From Bombardia bombarda (lineage: Eukaryota; Ascomycota; Sordariomycetes; Sordariales; Lasiosphaeriaceae): a stretch of 64,000 bases of DNA. The notes under the pieces were generated by a model. The model made no database searches. It was not told the DNA's origin and worked only from the letters and a program-made list of their open reading frames with translations. Location of the stretch: contig JAULSR010000007.1 in the NCBI GenBank assembly GCA_030512295.1, positions 582,501 through 646,500 of the forward strand, in the 5' to 3' direction. Position 1 is the first letter of the stretch; the number at the start of each line of letters is the position of its first letter. A program made the translations under genes and the position numbers. Below are positions 56,001 to 64,000 of the stretch, piece after piece.

Positions 56001-58770
56001 CTTTGGAAGATGGGACTGCCCACAACATCCAGTGGCGGACGACAAGCCCACGGGGTTTGAGCCGCAGGATGGACCCAAAGACGCAGAGCACTGTCAGCTC
56101 TTCCCCGGCAAGGACTACTCCAACCCACGAGTGCAGGACTTTTTCAAGCTTAACGAGCCGTACGAGGAGATGTATGATCGTGGCAGAGTTCCCAGGATGC
56201 CGTGGCACGATATCTCGATGCAAGTTGTTGGCCAGCCTGCCAGGGATCTGACGCGCCACTTTGTGCAGCGGTGGAATTATGTTCGGCGGGGGAGGAATCC
56301 AACACGCCCTACTCCGTTCCTGCTGCCGCCGCCGGATTGCAAGCCCGAGGAGGTAGAGGCCATGGGGCTCACGGGCACGTGCGAGGTACAGATTCTGCGG
56401 TCCGCGTCAACGTGGTCATTGGGAGTCGAGGATACCGAGCACAGCATCCAGTCGGCCTACATCAAGATGATTGAGGACTCGGAGCACTTTGTCTACATTG
56501 AGAACCAGTTCTTTATCACCAGTACCGAGACGCTCAACAACAAGATGGTCAATCGCATTGGAGATGCACTGGTGGCGAGGATTCTCAAAGCGCATGAGAA
56601 GGATGACGACTGGCGGGCGGTTATCCTCATCCCGCTAATGCCAGGGTTCCAGAACGAGGTGGATGTGCAGGACGGCACCAGTGTGCGGCTGATTCTGCAG
56701 TGCCAGTACCGGAGTATTTGTCGTGGCGAGTTCTCGATATTTGGCCGGTTGAGGGCTGCAGGCATCGACCCCGAAGACTACATTCAGTTTTTTAGCTTGC
56801 GCCAATGGGGCAAGCTGGGGACTGGAGTGCTTACGACGGAGCAGCTCTATATCCATGCCAAGTGCATTATTGTGGATGATCGCGTGGCTTTAATTGGGTC
56901 AGCCAATATCAATGAGCGGTCGATGCTGGGAAATCGGGACTCGGAGTGTGCAGCCATTGTGAGGGACACGGACATGATATGGTCCACTATGGGTGGCAAA
57001 CCTTATCAGGTGGGCAGGTTTGCGCACACGCTGAGGCTGAGACTGATGCGCGAGCATCTCGGCTTGGATGTGGATGAGATTCAGGACGAGGAGCGCCAGG
57101 CAGATTTGGACAGGGAGGAGGACTTCAAGGCCGAGATGAATCGGATTTACAGTGAGGATGACCAAGACTCGGAGGGAGGGTCGCCCGATGCCGAGGTGCC
57201 TGGTCCTACATTCAGACCCAGGACGCCGCCGCCAAGGAGGGTCTCGAGTTCTGCGGAGAGGGAGAGGGATCTGCAGGTGGAAGAGCCGTCCCAGCCCGAG
57301 TCGAAGGGCAAGTCTATTGCGGCCCCTGATGATAAGCGTAATATCGGGAGCGAGAGTCACAAAAAGGAGGTGGAAGGGTTCAGCTCTGATCATTGGAAGC
57401 TTGCGCAAAAGGAGGGGACCGACCAGGGGCGGGATTCGATTATCATCAATGGGCGGGAGGTACTCGTCCATAGTATCTCGCCCGAGGGTAAGGGGACTAT
57501 CGACAACCCCAAGGCTGCACATGAGCATGTGCGGTATTCCGATATCCCCTCACCCGGTGGCGAGTACGGCAACGATGCCATGCCGCCCATGCCAGCGTTT
57601 GATCGGCGCACGACGGAGCAGCTGGGCTTGCCGCGGGCGAACCAGCTGCCAACACTGCCGCTGGTGGACGATACTGATATCGGCGGGCCGCCAATTTATA
57701 TGGACGCCTCGGGCAAGCCGACCTCGGGAACGCCTAACGCGATGAATGGCGACATCAAGCTGGCAGACATCACCCGGGATTGCATGCGAGATCCGCTAAA
57801 CTCATCCTTCTACGACGATGTCTGGTGCCGCGCGGCGGAGAATAATACCAAGATTTATCGGAGGGTGTTTAGAGTCATGCCGGATTCGGAAGCGACGAAC
57901 TGGGCCGAGTACAACAAGTTTGCTGAATTCAATAAGAAATTCAAGGCCAGCATGGAGGGTGGGCATCGGTCGAGCGAGGACGTAAATGGGGAGAAGACCG
58001 ATGTGCCACCGCAACAGAGCACAGCTGGTGCGGGCATTGGCGCGCCGGGACTAGGCTCGGTGGGCAAGAGTCTGGGAGAGAAACTGGTGTCGCCGTTGAC
58101 TAGGGCTGCACCGGATAGCGGTCACTGGCCTTCGTTGAGGGTGTCCAAGGACTCTGATCACGACCTGGATGAGAAGGCTGCTTTGCAGAAGGAGGATGCT
58201 AAGGGAGATGGATCAGCTGTCGATGATGCCGAGAACGAAAAAGCGGCTGCTGGTGCTGCTACTCGCCATACCTCTGGCACCTTGAGCCCCCTTACGGTAC
58301 TACAGAATCACAACGAAAACCTGCGGCCGGCATCGGCAGACAACAGGCAGGATGCCAACAAGGCAGCAACGAACGGGACGGCGGGCCGCAAGGAACGGCG
58401 TGCTACGTTTTCGACGGAGGAAAAGCCGTCGGTGGCTGGGGTTAATGGCGCCAGCGGCTTCTCCACTGCCAACTCTGGCACGTTCCCCATGTCTGTAGAC
58501 GCCAGGTCGGCGACGGGGACAAACCTTGGGTCGGGGTCGCAGAGGCGGCCGCGGCGGCGCGCAACTACGAGGGGCGGCCGGCGCGGTGGGGGCCACAGCC
58601 ATGGCCACGGCTTTAGTGCAGACGATTATTTGCCGCGGTACGAGGCCGAGGAGATGCTCAACCTGACGCAGGGCGCTCTCGTCCAGTTCCCGTATGACTG
58701 GCTGGCGGTCGAGGAGACGAATGGGAACTGGCTGTTCCAGGTGGATCAGGTGGCGCCGTTGCAGATTTAG
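53011..58770 (+). CDS. SPO14: Phospholipase D1 (PX-PH-PLD)
   Basis: Hydrolyses phosphatidylcholine to phosphatidic acid at membranes, in signalling and vesicle traffic. One uninterrupted exon of 1,919 residues, at the long end for fungal homologues. The first about 450 residues are disordered, with an Ala-Ser repeat (from a GCTTCC hexamer) and a polyglycine run near residue 390. A PX domain lies around 505-580 (HWLFTIELEYGSG, TIKEILNLHWKYKLTL), then a basic loop, then a PH domain around 690-800 (LELSALGVRLAAEGSYHGKE, RKWFLVRQSYIVCVES). The two catalytic HKD motifs are HHEKIVIVDHD near residue 977, followed by GGIDLCFGRWD, and HAKCIIVDDR near residue 1282, followed by GSANINERSMLG. The C-terminal 500 residues are mostly disordered but end in a conserved-looking segment (GALVQFPYDWLAVEETNGNW). 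The start is the ATG in ACCATGG context. Confidence 0.96.
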   Translation: MAETTANHRQQDHSGPTGLARITELPSIPQARALGSTPAASASASASAFAAAAPSPIGSDRFDFASKSPGSASNETPPADYMNGGLPHERISPPAEKPQTAAWPSSALRIDLPPAGPATEPLPQSSTLHTPTTATFLAQSPELVPSSPPGRRSVQFARGGAGGDDAVLQDPPPISHSRSGSWDTRDAVTKLRGSSFMTRLKELAVPSSSATTSSSGQQFRPPGFPDLASGASSPTITRQGTRVTTATRAATEDAGSDADADADAEETADENNNWEEQLAKAKQRRKRRMRRPKLESFSTPNTPRIGMGGELSGGHSRLGGFLRRPTMTDVTASADRVAGLSEGEGRDQLTRELEVRRGSLWTGHGDMEDVESPSGRKIGRHFRRISNFGGGGGGGGGGGGVSDGDAMTPRRPFFGGGDRASTFGAQKWRQVKNTLKLLRQKKEEQFDYYKSAELMAELRAVAPAVLILASMIQRDEHGNKRIPVLLEQLRLRIKDSAPVQGKDSERHWLFTIELEYGSGPSQMKWTIKRTIKEILNLHWKYKLTLSNEKFPTNRLDLGTKPKQPRFPLSAFPYLRGVRGVNEDDEEDLPEPGRIGEDTAGEITAGEATVAEGTDAEGRPQIHKKKSRMAVLGGRRKTSVMGSTADLSQSVADAAAARRRYIERQQRMLEKYLQEMIRWLMFRADSNRLCRFLELSALGVRLAAEGSYHGKECYLHIQSSKGLDFRRVLTPGRVIARHTRKWFLVRQSYIVCVESPENMNIYDVYLVDPKFVLVSKKNKSRFLSASRYNDKEKEDDIENFDLTAKAPPQKHHTLKILTSERKVKLFSPNQHLIQQFEESILEMLRSTPWHQRNRFNSFAPVRTGVYAQWLVDGRDYMWNVSRAISMAKDVIYIHDWWLSPELYMRRPACISQKWRLDRLLQRKAQEGVKIFVIVYRNVEAAVPIDSEYTKFSLLNLHPNIFVQRSPNQFKKNQFFFAHHEKIVIVDHDIAFVGGIDLCFGRWDCPQHPVADDKPTGFEPQDGPKDAEHCQLFPGKDYSNPRVQDFFKLNEPYEEMYDRGRVPRMPWHDISMQVVGQPARDLTRHFVQRWNYVRRGRNPTRPTPFLLPPPDCKPEEVEAMGLTGTCEVQILRSASTWSLGVEDTEHSIQSAYIKMIEDSEHFVYIENQFFITSTETLNNKMVNRIGDALVARILKAHEKDDDWRAVILIPLMPGFQNEVDVQDGTSVRLILQCQYRSICRGEFSIFGRLRAAGIDPEDYIQFFSLRQWGKLGTGVLTTEQLYIHAKCIIVDDRVALIGSANINERSMLGNRDSECAAIVRDTDMIWSTMGGKPYQVGRFAHTLRLRLMREHLGLDVDEIQDEERQADLDREEDFKAEMNRIYSEDDQDSEGGSPDAEVPGPTFRPRTPPPRRVSSSAERERDLQVEEPSQPESKGKSIAAPDDKRNIGSESHKKEVEGFSSDHWKLAQKEGTDQGRDSIIINGREVLVHSISPEGKGTIDNPKAAHEHVRYSDIPSPGGEYGNDAMPPMPAFDRRTTEQLGLPRANQLPTLPLVDDTDIGGPPIYMDASGKPTSGTPNAMNGDIKLADITRDCMRDPLNSSFYDDVWCRAAENNTKIYRRVFRVMPDSEATNWAEYNKFAEFNKKFKASMEGGHRSSEDVNGEKTDVPPQQSTAGAGIGAPGLGSVGKSLGEKLVSPLTRAAPDSGHWPSLRVSKDSDHDLDEKAALQKEDAKGDGSAVDDAENEKAAAGAATRHTSGTLSPLTVLQNHNENLRPASADNRQDANKAATNGTAGRKERRATFSTEEKPSVAGVNGASGFSTANSGTFPMSVDARSATGTNLGSGSQRRPRRRATTRGGRRGGGHSHGHGFSADDYLPRYEAEEMLNLTQGALVQFPYDWLAVEETNGNWLFQVDQVAPLQI
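53128..53157 (+). repeat. (GCTTCC)5 hexamer repeat in phospholipase D
   Basis: Five head-to-tail hexamers, the last changed to GCTTTC, encode alternating Ala-Ser in the disordered N-terminus. Length variation would stay in frame. Confidence 0.9.
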
Positions 58771-59486
58771 TGAGTTATACCTTTTTCCTTTTGTGTTGTT
58801 TATTGAAGTTGTGGATAAGGGGTTTGACTAACTGTTCGATAGTAACTAAACAACTTGGTTGTCTATTACTGTCTATGCACGACGATGTATTGCTTATTGA
58901 GGTTCATCACCTCGGTTCTATTATGGACACCAGAAAAAAAGGGACTGGGGAGAATGATTATACATATATATTGGTTTGTAATAACAGGTCGTCGAGCCGG
59001 CCATGGTTTTTCTTTCCCGGGCTGGTATTAGCTAAAGTAATAAGACATGGCTAGCAGACAGGCAGAGAGACAGACAGACATGGACAGGCAGACAGACAGA
59101 CATTGTAGGCGCTGGTGTTGGTCCATGTTTTCTTTTCTCCTTCATTTTTGGTATTTTACCCGGAAATTGTTTATTATTATTTTACGGCAGGGGCGGGTCT
59201 GTTTTGTAAGAGATTGATTTTTTCTATTGATGCATTGGTATTTTTTCTGACTCTTTTTTTTTTTTTTTGATAGAGGCGGGCTTGCATATTACTTGTGCGT
59301 TGCGTGGCCGGAGCTGAGGAAGCATCAAATGGATTGGCATGGTTTACGCTGCTACTAAAATTTCTGTTTGTCTAGCTGGTTGGCTCTGACCATGTTCATT
59401 TTGCTCTCTTCTCCTTTTGCCTTCGCTTTTGTATACTCGGAGCAGGATATTCATTTTAGTAAATCCAGGATTACAAACACGGTGTG
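58771..59486. other. Convergent intergenic region, 3' UTRs
   Basis: Lies between convergent phospholipase D and carboxylesterase genes. It holds a CAGA-type repeat at 59056-59101 and a T run at 59257-59269. No gene is recognisable. Confidence 0.6.
59056..59101. repeat. CAGA/GGCAGA microsatellite
   Basis: Imperfect tetranucleotide run of CAGA units with GGCAGA and CATGGA interruptions, non-coding. Confidence 0.85.
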
Positions 59487-61141
59487 CTATGCCGAGGATG
59501 GCTGGGCCAAAGCGCCCATAGTGACGGTCGAGCACGGCGCGTCATAAACGGATGGGTAGGTGAAGTGAGGCTCGGGAGTGTTGTTTAGGCCCAGTTGGAC
59601 GAGTGTCTTCTTGCCGTCGTCGGGGTCGAACTCTGGCCAGCCGAGATTGGCGAGACCGGAGTAGGGGTCGTTGGAGAAGGAAAACCAGGCCTTCTGCATC
59701 AGCTTGGTGAGCTGGCGCTGGTCTGCAGTTGTGGGCAGGCCGCCGCTGACATCGACAGAGGCGCCGAATATCATGTGCAGGTCAACGCCGTGGTAGGCGC
59801 CCGAGTTTGGGTACAGACGGGTGTTGTCCCAGTCGGCGAAGTAGCGGTAGGCGTAGGAGGGAACGCCGTGGGCTCGACGGGCGGTGGCCTGGTAGGCGAC
59901 GGGGCAAGTAAAGGACTCGAGGAGAAAGGCCTTGACCTGATCCTCTGTGGGTATGATGCCTTGGGCATAGGCAGGGATCTGGTAGTAGCCGTTCTCGTTG
60001 TCGTTGTTGCCGAGGAGGATGGGCAGCTTGGCGAAGCTGCCGTTGGCGGTCAAGGAAACGTAGTCATCTGCAGAGAAGACGACGTCGTTGTCTGGTTTGG
60101 GCCAGAAAGCAGGGATGGAGCGAAGGACACTGCTGCTCTTGGCCGGCCTGATGGCAGCAGCGGCAGACTCGATGGCAGACCAGTTGGCCTGGCGCATGCA
60201 GGCCATTGTGTCGGCGGCGTCAGAACAGTTGACGGCGGACATGACCGTGTTCCAGTTGGCCTCCTGGGCGGCCTTGGTGTTGGAGGGGAAGCTGAAGGCA
60301 TTGCCAGAGTGGGCGATGATGCTGTGGGCAATGGGGTCACTCTGGTAGGCGTAGGCCCAATAGTCAACACCGACACCGCCCGAGGATTGGCCCGAGATGG
60401 TGATCTTGGACGGATTGCCGCCGAAGCGGGAGATGTTGTCGCGCACCCATTCGACGGCAGCACGCTGGTCGCGGAGACCGAGGTTCTGGATCTCGCCTGG
60501 AGCACCGGGAAAGCCCAAGATGTTGAGCCGGTAGTTGACGGTGACAACGACAATGTCCTCGGCATCAGCAAAGTACTTGGCGTTGTAAAAGGGGCTGTCG
60601 GTGTTTCCAATGGTGAAACCTGGATGACATGTTAAGCATATGAAAGCATCTGAATTATCAAATACTCACGTCCGCCGTAGAAAAAGACGAGAACAGGCTT
60701 GTTCGCCCTGTCTGAAGTCGACGTCGGCTTGGACCAGACATTGAGGGTCAGGCAGTCCTCGCTCTGGGGGGTGCCAGCTGCAGAGGCAAAGTAGTTGATG
60801 ATGGTCTGGGCCTGGGGGGTGAAGCCGGGGTAGTTGACTGGCTTGGATGCAGTCAGGGGACAGTCATAGCCAAACGCGGCTGCCTCGTATGCATCTGTGC
60901 CGACAAATCTCTGCGGCGGCGCAAACCTCAAGTCGCCCACAGGGGGCTTGACATATGGAATGCCCTGGTACTCGACCACACACGACGTGTTGGCAGCCAC
61001 GTGTCCCGTGATGGGCCCGTTGGACGAGTCGACAGTGAGGTATTTTGCCAAAGCCGCCGGGTCGCAAGATTGGCAACCATGTCTTGCTAAGCCGTAGCTC
61101 CCCCGTATGGCCAGGGCCACGAGCAGCACCGTCGAAATCAT
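59487..61141 (-). CDS. Secreted type-B carboxylesterase/lipase
   Basis: Alpha/beta-hydrolase predicted to cleave carboxylic esters outside the cell. Exons on the minus strand: 61141-60670 and 60619-59487, giving 534 residues, the normal size for the family. Residues 1-17 (MISTVLLVALAIRGSYG) are a signal peptide. Family landmarks are YQGIPYVKPPVGDLRFAPP, SEDCLTLNVW, the oxyanion-hole FFYGGR, the nucleophile elbow ISGQSSGGVGVDYW (catalytic Ser about residue 248), a likely acidic residue in GNNDNENGYY, and the catalytic His in HGVDLHMIFG. Several NxS/T sites fit secretion. The substrate cannot be told from sequence; ester hydrolases of this type act on lipids, cholesterol esters or plant esters. 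Confidence 0.93.
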
Positions 61142-61498
61142 AGTTGGGGGTGACGAGTGAGGACTGTAGGCATGGTCTCAAATACCAGATCACTTTCTCA
61201 GATCAGTTCCAAGGTCTCGCCCACACCCGCATTCTGGAACGGCAGGTGCGTGTGATTGTAGGGCAGGGGGTGCGGGGCTTGTGGGCGCCCGATTATCTAT
61301 CCTCTTTTTGGATTATACCCGGTCTTCGTACTCTACTATTGTTTATACATTTTGCTATATCTTACAGCTCAGCTCCTTTTGCCTTTGATCGTCATTTCTT
61401 TTGGGTGGGGAGGTAGTCATATCGTCCCATCCACCTGGAAGAGAATGATGGGTAGAGAGAAGAGGTATCACAGGTCACAGCTGGTTAGGTAGACACAC
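61142..61498. other. Short intergenic region
   Basis: About 350 nt separate the start of the esterase from the stop of Coq7, both minus-strand. It should hold the esterase promoter and the Coq7 3' UTR. Confidence 0.6.
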
Positions 61499-62257
61499 CT
61501 ACACCCTCTCGCTCGCCCAAATGGCGCCCCGACATCCAGCCTGTATTGCGCCCGTCAATAACCAATATGGCCTCGCCTTGTGCGCGTCATGCTCGACGGC
61601 ATGATCAAGATGTTCGAGCTCCTCGTCTCGTATCCTCCCCAGTTCCTTGGTCAGATTCCGGATCTCGTCCCCGACCTCATAGCCCTCCGCCTCCCACTCG
61701 GTCACCATCTCGATCAGACGCCGGATCTGGGCGTTGTAGTGGGCGCCGATCTCGGTCTCGACGGCCTCGGTGCAGGCCATGGCGGCCTCCTTGCCCAGCA
61801 CGGCCGTCGACCAACCCAAGCCCGTGGCCAGCACGGACCAGACGGGGTAGAGAGCGGTGGGCCGCACGCGGTGCTTGGCCAGCAGGCCGTTGAAGTAGGT
61901 GAGGTGGCCGGCCTCTTGGTCGTACATGTGCTTCATCAGGGGCTTAAGGTGCGGCTCGCGGTTGACAACGGGCGGCGTCTGCGCCGTGTAGATGAGCGTG
62001 GCAGCCAGCTCGCCTGCTTGGTTGACTCGCAGTGCCGAGGAGAGGAAGGCGCGCTGGGAGGGAGTGAGGGGTTTTAGGTTTTTGGGTTTTGGCGGCTGTG
62101 ATTGTGGTTGTGATTGTGGTCGTGCTTGTTGTTCTTGGTGACATGTGGCGCTGGAGGAGAGCAGCATTCTTTGCGCTGCGGCGAGGCACTGCGGCCGCGA
62201 GCTCGTTGTCCTTGTCGCCCTTGCCGCTAGGGCTGTCGTCCTTGACGAACAGAGCAT
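61499..62257 (-). CDS. COQ7: 5-demethoxyubiquinone hydroxylase Coq7
   Basis: Di-iron monooxygenase of the mitochondrial inner membrane that hydroxylates demethoxyubiquinone, the penultimate step of ubiquinone synthesis. One exon, 252 residues. About the first 60 residues are Arg/Ser/Gln-rich and form a mitochondrial presequence. The carboxylate and histidine ligands sit in RVNQAGELAATLIY, MYDQEAGHLTYFN, ACTEAVETEIGAHYN and RIRDEELEHLDHAVEHDA, which is the complete Coq7 ligand set. GWSTAVLGKEAAMACTEAVE is also typical. The protein ends IQAGCRGAIWASERV, as family members do. It is divergent from Rtf1. Confidence 0.97.
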   Translation of the reverse strand: MLCSSRTTALAARATRTTSSRPQCLAAAQRMLLSSSATCHQEQQARPQSQPQSQPPKPKNLKPLTPSQRAFLSSALRVNQAGELAATLIYTAQTPPVVNREPHLKPLMKHMYDQEAGHLTYFNGLLAKHRVRPTALYPVWSVLATGLGWSTAVLGKEAAMACTEAVETEIGAHYNAQIRRLIEMVTEWEAEGYEVGDEIRNLTKELGRIRDEELEHLDHAVEHDAHKARPYWLLTGAIQAGCRGAIWASERV

Positions 62258-63164
62258 CTTGTGTGTATGTGTGTGTTGCGCCGGGGGGTTGTGGTACTTT
62301 TCGGTGAATTGTCTCCCTTCTTTCCGCCGTGCGCAATTCTCCGAGGTTGGTCGTTGTCAGGCTCGAGCAGCTCTAGCGATTTAGTGACTTGGTCATGGTA
62401 TGATGCTCCCCGGCCGCTGTCGTAGGGACCCCTGTCTGCCGTTTACCAATGACGTTGCAGGGGCCGGGTTTAATGGCGCGCTACAGTACGAATACCATAC
62501 GAGCTTCGTACCTACACAGTGGAGCCTGGCCATCCCAGCTTAACGGCGGGGCCGGCTGGATCAACGAGAGCCCGGCTCTAATTCAACGCGGGACTTAGGT
62601 AGTCTGTTTCCCATTCGCGGACTCGCGCGTCGTTGGCTGGCCGTAAGGTAGTCCCACTTTTGAATCACAGCCAATCACCGGGCAGGGCCCGACCATGGGC
62701 GCAGCGGCCATTGACTGACTGGCGACTGGCGACTTGGCGACTGCCACCGCTGAACTACCCTACTCATAACTCAACTGACAAGAAAGTGAAGGACTCTCGC
62801 CGACACTTCAACCATACCATTCACCCTCTATTGTTGCGCATCTGCCGTCTTTGTCCCCGGCCCACGCAAGCTTATTACCGGAACTGCCAGACACGTTTTC
62901 TACATTTTATCAAAGCGCTACTACCTAGAATCCAGACACTCGCGCGCGCCCCCACGCGAAAGACGCCCATCGCTAATCGCCCATCCACATTCGCGACTCC
63001 AGCTCGCCCACACACACCACCCATCCTTAGCTCGACCTCAGCTTCACGAGCATTGGGACAATTCATCTCATCCCATCTCGAACGAAAACCCCTAACGCTA
63101 CCTACGCCCCACCGGGCACCCTAACGCGCCCCGTTCCAGTCGATCCAGTGCCTGAATTGCGACC
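62258..63164. other. Divergent promoter region between Coq7 and Rtf1
   Basis: About 900 nt that should serve both genes. Candidate elements are CCAAT at 62446-62450 overlapping TGACGT (62450-62455), and CCAAT at 62671-62675. The plus-strand frame at 62633-63124 is C-rich leader-like sequence and not a convincing gene. Confidence 0.55.
62446..62455 (+). promoter_or_regulatory. CCAAT box overlapping TGACGT
   Basis: The decamer CCAATGACGT joins a CCAAT core to a CRE/bZIP-like TGACGT word, about 190 nt upstream of the Coq7 start. Assignment is from the words alone. Confidence 0.25.
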
Positions 63165-64000
63165 ATGTCTGATAAATCCGACATCGATGATGAGCTGCTT
63201 GCTCTTGCCGGCGGAGATGTGTCGTCGGACGAGGAGGAACCAATGGAGCTGGGCAGAGAAGACTCGCGGTCGCCATCTCCTCCGCCCACCTCGGCCAAGA
63301 GAGATACCCCAGCCAAGGGCCTGGCTACCAGAAGTACGCCTGCGAAAAAGGGCGCCAAGAGACGCGCCAGAAGTGACGATGATTCTGAAGACGAGGGAGA
63401 GGCGTGAGTCAAACCTGCACTGCACCTCACCTACCAACCTACCAACCTACCTACTTACCTACCTACCTACTTACCTACCTACCTCTTCCTTCTTTACCCT
63501 GCTATTTCTCTTCCGCCCCACCACCACACAACACAACACATTTTTCATTAGCATCTACACTTCTCACATCTTGCAACCTCAACTTGTGCCTCCCATTTCG
63601 CCTCACCCCCACCACCTCATCTGCATTTCTCCCGACGCTGGCTAAGACAATGTCGCGCAGTTCGTCGCCCCCCGGGTCACCAGACTCTCAGCAGTCTGCC
63701 CCCATGGAGGAGTCAGACTCGGACAGCGATTCGCCCGATACTAAGGCTCGAGGTGGCGAAGACGAGTTGAACCAATACCCCATCGACGGCCTCTTCAAGG
63801 ACTATGACGAGAGGGAGCAGATCATGGGCATGCGCGAGATTGAGCGCGAACAGATCCTCGCCGAGCGCAGGGAAGAGAACGAACGCATCCGTCAAAACCG
63901 CATGCTGCGCCAGCTCAAGGTAAACCAGGATAAGGACAACAGGAAACGAAAGGCAAGCGCTGCCGAGCTCGAAGACGCCCAGCGCAAGACGGCCCGCGTG
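63165..64000 (+). CDS. RTF1: RNA polymerase-associated protein Rtf1 (5' part)
   Basis: Component of the Paf1 complex that travels with RNA polymerase II and promotes H2B ubiquitination. Exon 1 is 63165-63403; the 257-nt intron ends at 63660; exon 2 runs from 63661 off the window, so the gene is cut at the edge. The N-terminus is acidic (MSDKSDIDDELLALAGGD). Exon 2 contains the block ELNQYPIDGLFKDYDEREQI, followed by charged helical sequence (REIEREQILAERREENERIR) that precedes the Plus3 domain in this family; Plus3 itself is beyond the window. A Met codon at 63650 lies inside the intron just before the acceptor and is probably not the start, since exon 1 supplies a better acidic N-terminus and splices in frame (GC plus T). 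Confidence 0.9.
63429..63484 (+). repeat. ACCT/CCTA tetranucleotide run in the Rtf1 intron
   Basis: About 56 nt of imperfect ACCT units (CCTACCAA, CTTACCTA variants) in the first intron. It is the longest copy in the window of the AGGT/ACCT vocabulary and is pyrimidine-rich in the sense strand. Confidence 0.9.

Noticed and set aside
59595..60635. 346-codon plus-strand open frame
   Set aside because: Antisense to the carboxylesterase; low-complexity Val/Gly-rich with no motif.
1..64000. CRISPR arrays, prokaryotic operons, phage or biosynthetic gene clusters
   Set aside because: No direct-repeat/spacer arrays and no polyketide, peptide synthetase or terpene synthase motifs; gene structure is eukaryotic throughout.

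Overview
The window is nuclear DNA of a filamentous ascomycete, most likely a Sordariomycete. Genes carry short spliceosomal introns (about 55-260 nt, GTRNGT donors, CTAAC-like branch points, YAG acceptors). Gene spacing is loose, strands are mixed and there are no operons. The protein set is typical of Pezizomycotina: a C2H2 plus fungal-trans regulator, an SPX protein with three membrane segments, a Ser/Thr-rich GPI-anchored protein, a small proton channel, and an N-terminally extended phospholipase D. I cannot name the species.

Layout. 1-2.5 kb: no gene seen. 2.5-6.5 kb (-): C2H2/fungal-trans transcription factor. 6.5-19.8 kb: a 13 kb stretch with no convincing gene, holding TAGG/ACCT microsatellites and a few possible relics. 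19.8-23.5 kb (-): trifunctional C1-tetrahydrofolate synthase with a possible alternative mitochondrial leader. 24.8-26.0 kb (+): eIF3 subunit i, divergent from it. 26.9-27.7 kb (-): cysteine-rich GPI-anchored surface protein. 29.4-30.1 kb (-): voltage-gated proton channel. 31.6-32.5 kb (-): small protein with a possible DUF4588/HAPSTR1-like N-terminus. 34.0-37.7 kb (+): ISWI chromatin remodeller. 39.0-40.9 kb (-): SPX protein. 41-45.1 kb: no gene seen. 45.1-47.5 kb (+): Mpp10 of the U3 snoRNP. 48.2-49.0 kb (+): complex I PSST/NDUFS7 subunit. 50.0-51.6 kb (-): gamma-tubulin. 53.0-58.8 kb (+): phospholipase D1. 59.5-61.1 kb (-): secreted type-B carboxylesterase. 61.5-62.3 kb (-): Coq7 hydroxylase. 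63.2 kb to the right edge (+): 5' part of Rtf1 of the Paf1 complex, cut by the window.

Most genes are single-copy housekeeping functions: one-carbon metabolism, translation initiation, ribosome biogenesis, chromatin and transcription elongation, respiration and ubiquinone synthesis, microtubule nucleation, and lipid signalling. They share no single pathway. Coq7 and the complex I subunit both serve the respiratory chain, and ISWI and Rtf1 both act on chromatin during transcription, but they are far apart and the proximity is probably incidental. The most distinctive items are the Hv1-type proton channel with a substituted voltage sensor, very small coding exons in three genes, the possible dual-start C1-THF synthase, and the long gene-poor left third. 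I saw no clear evidence of an undescribed multi-gene system.
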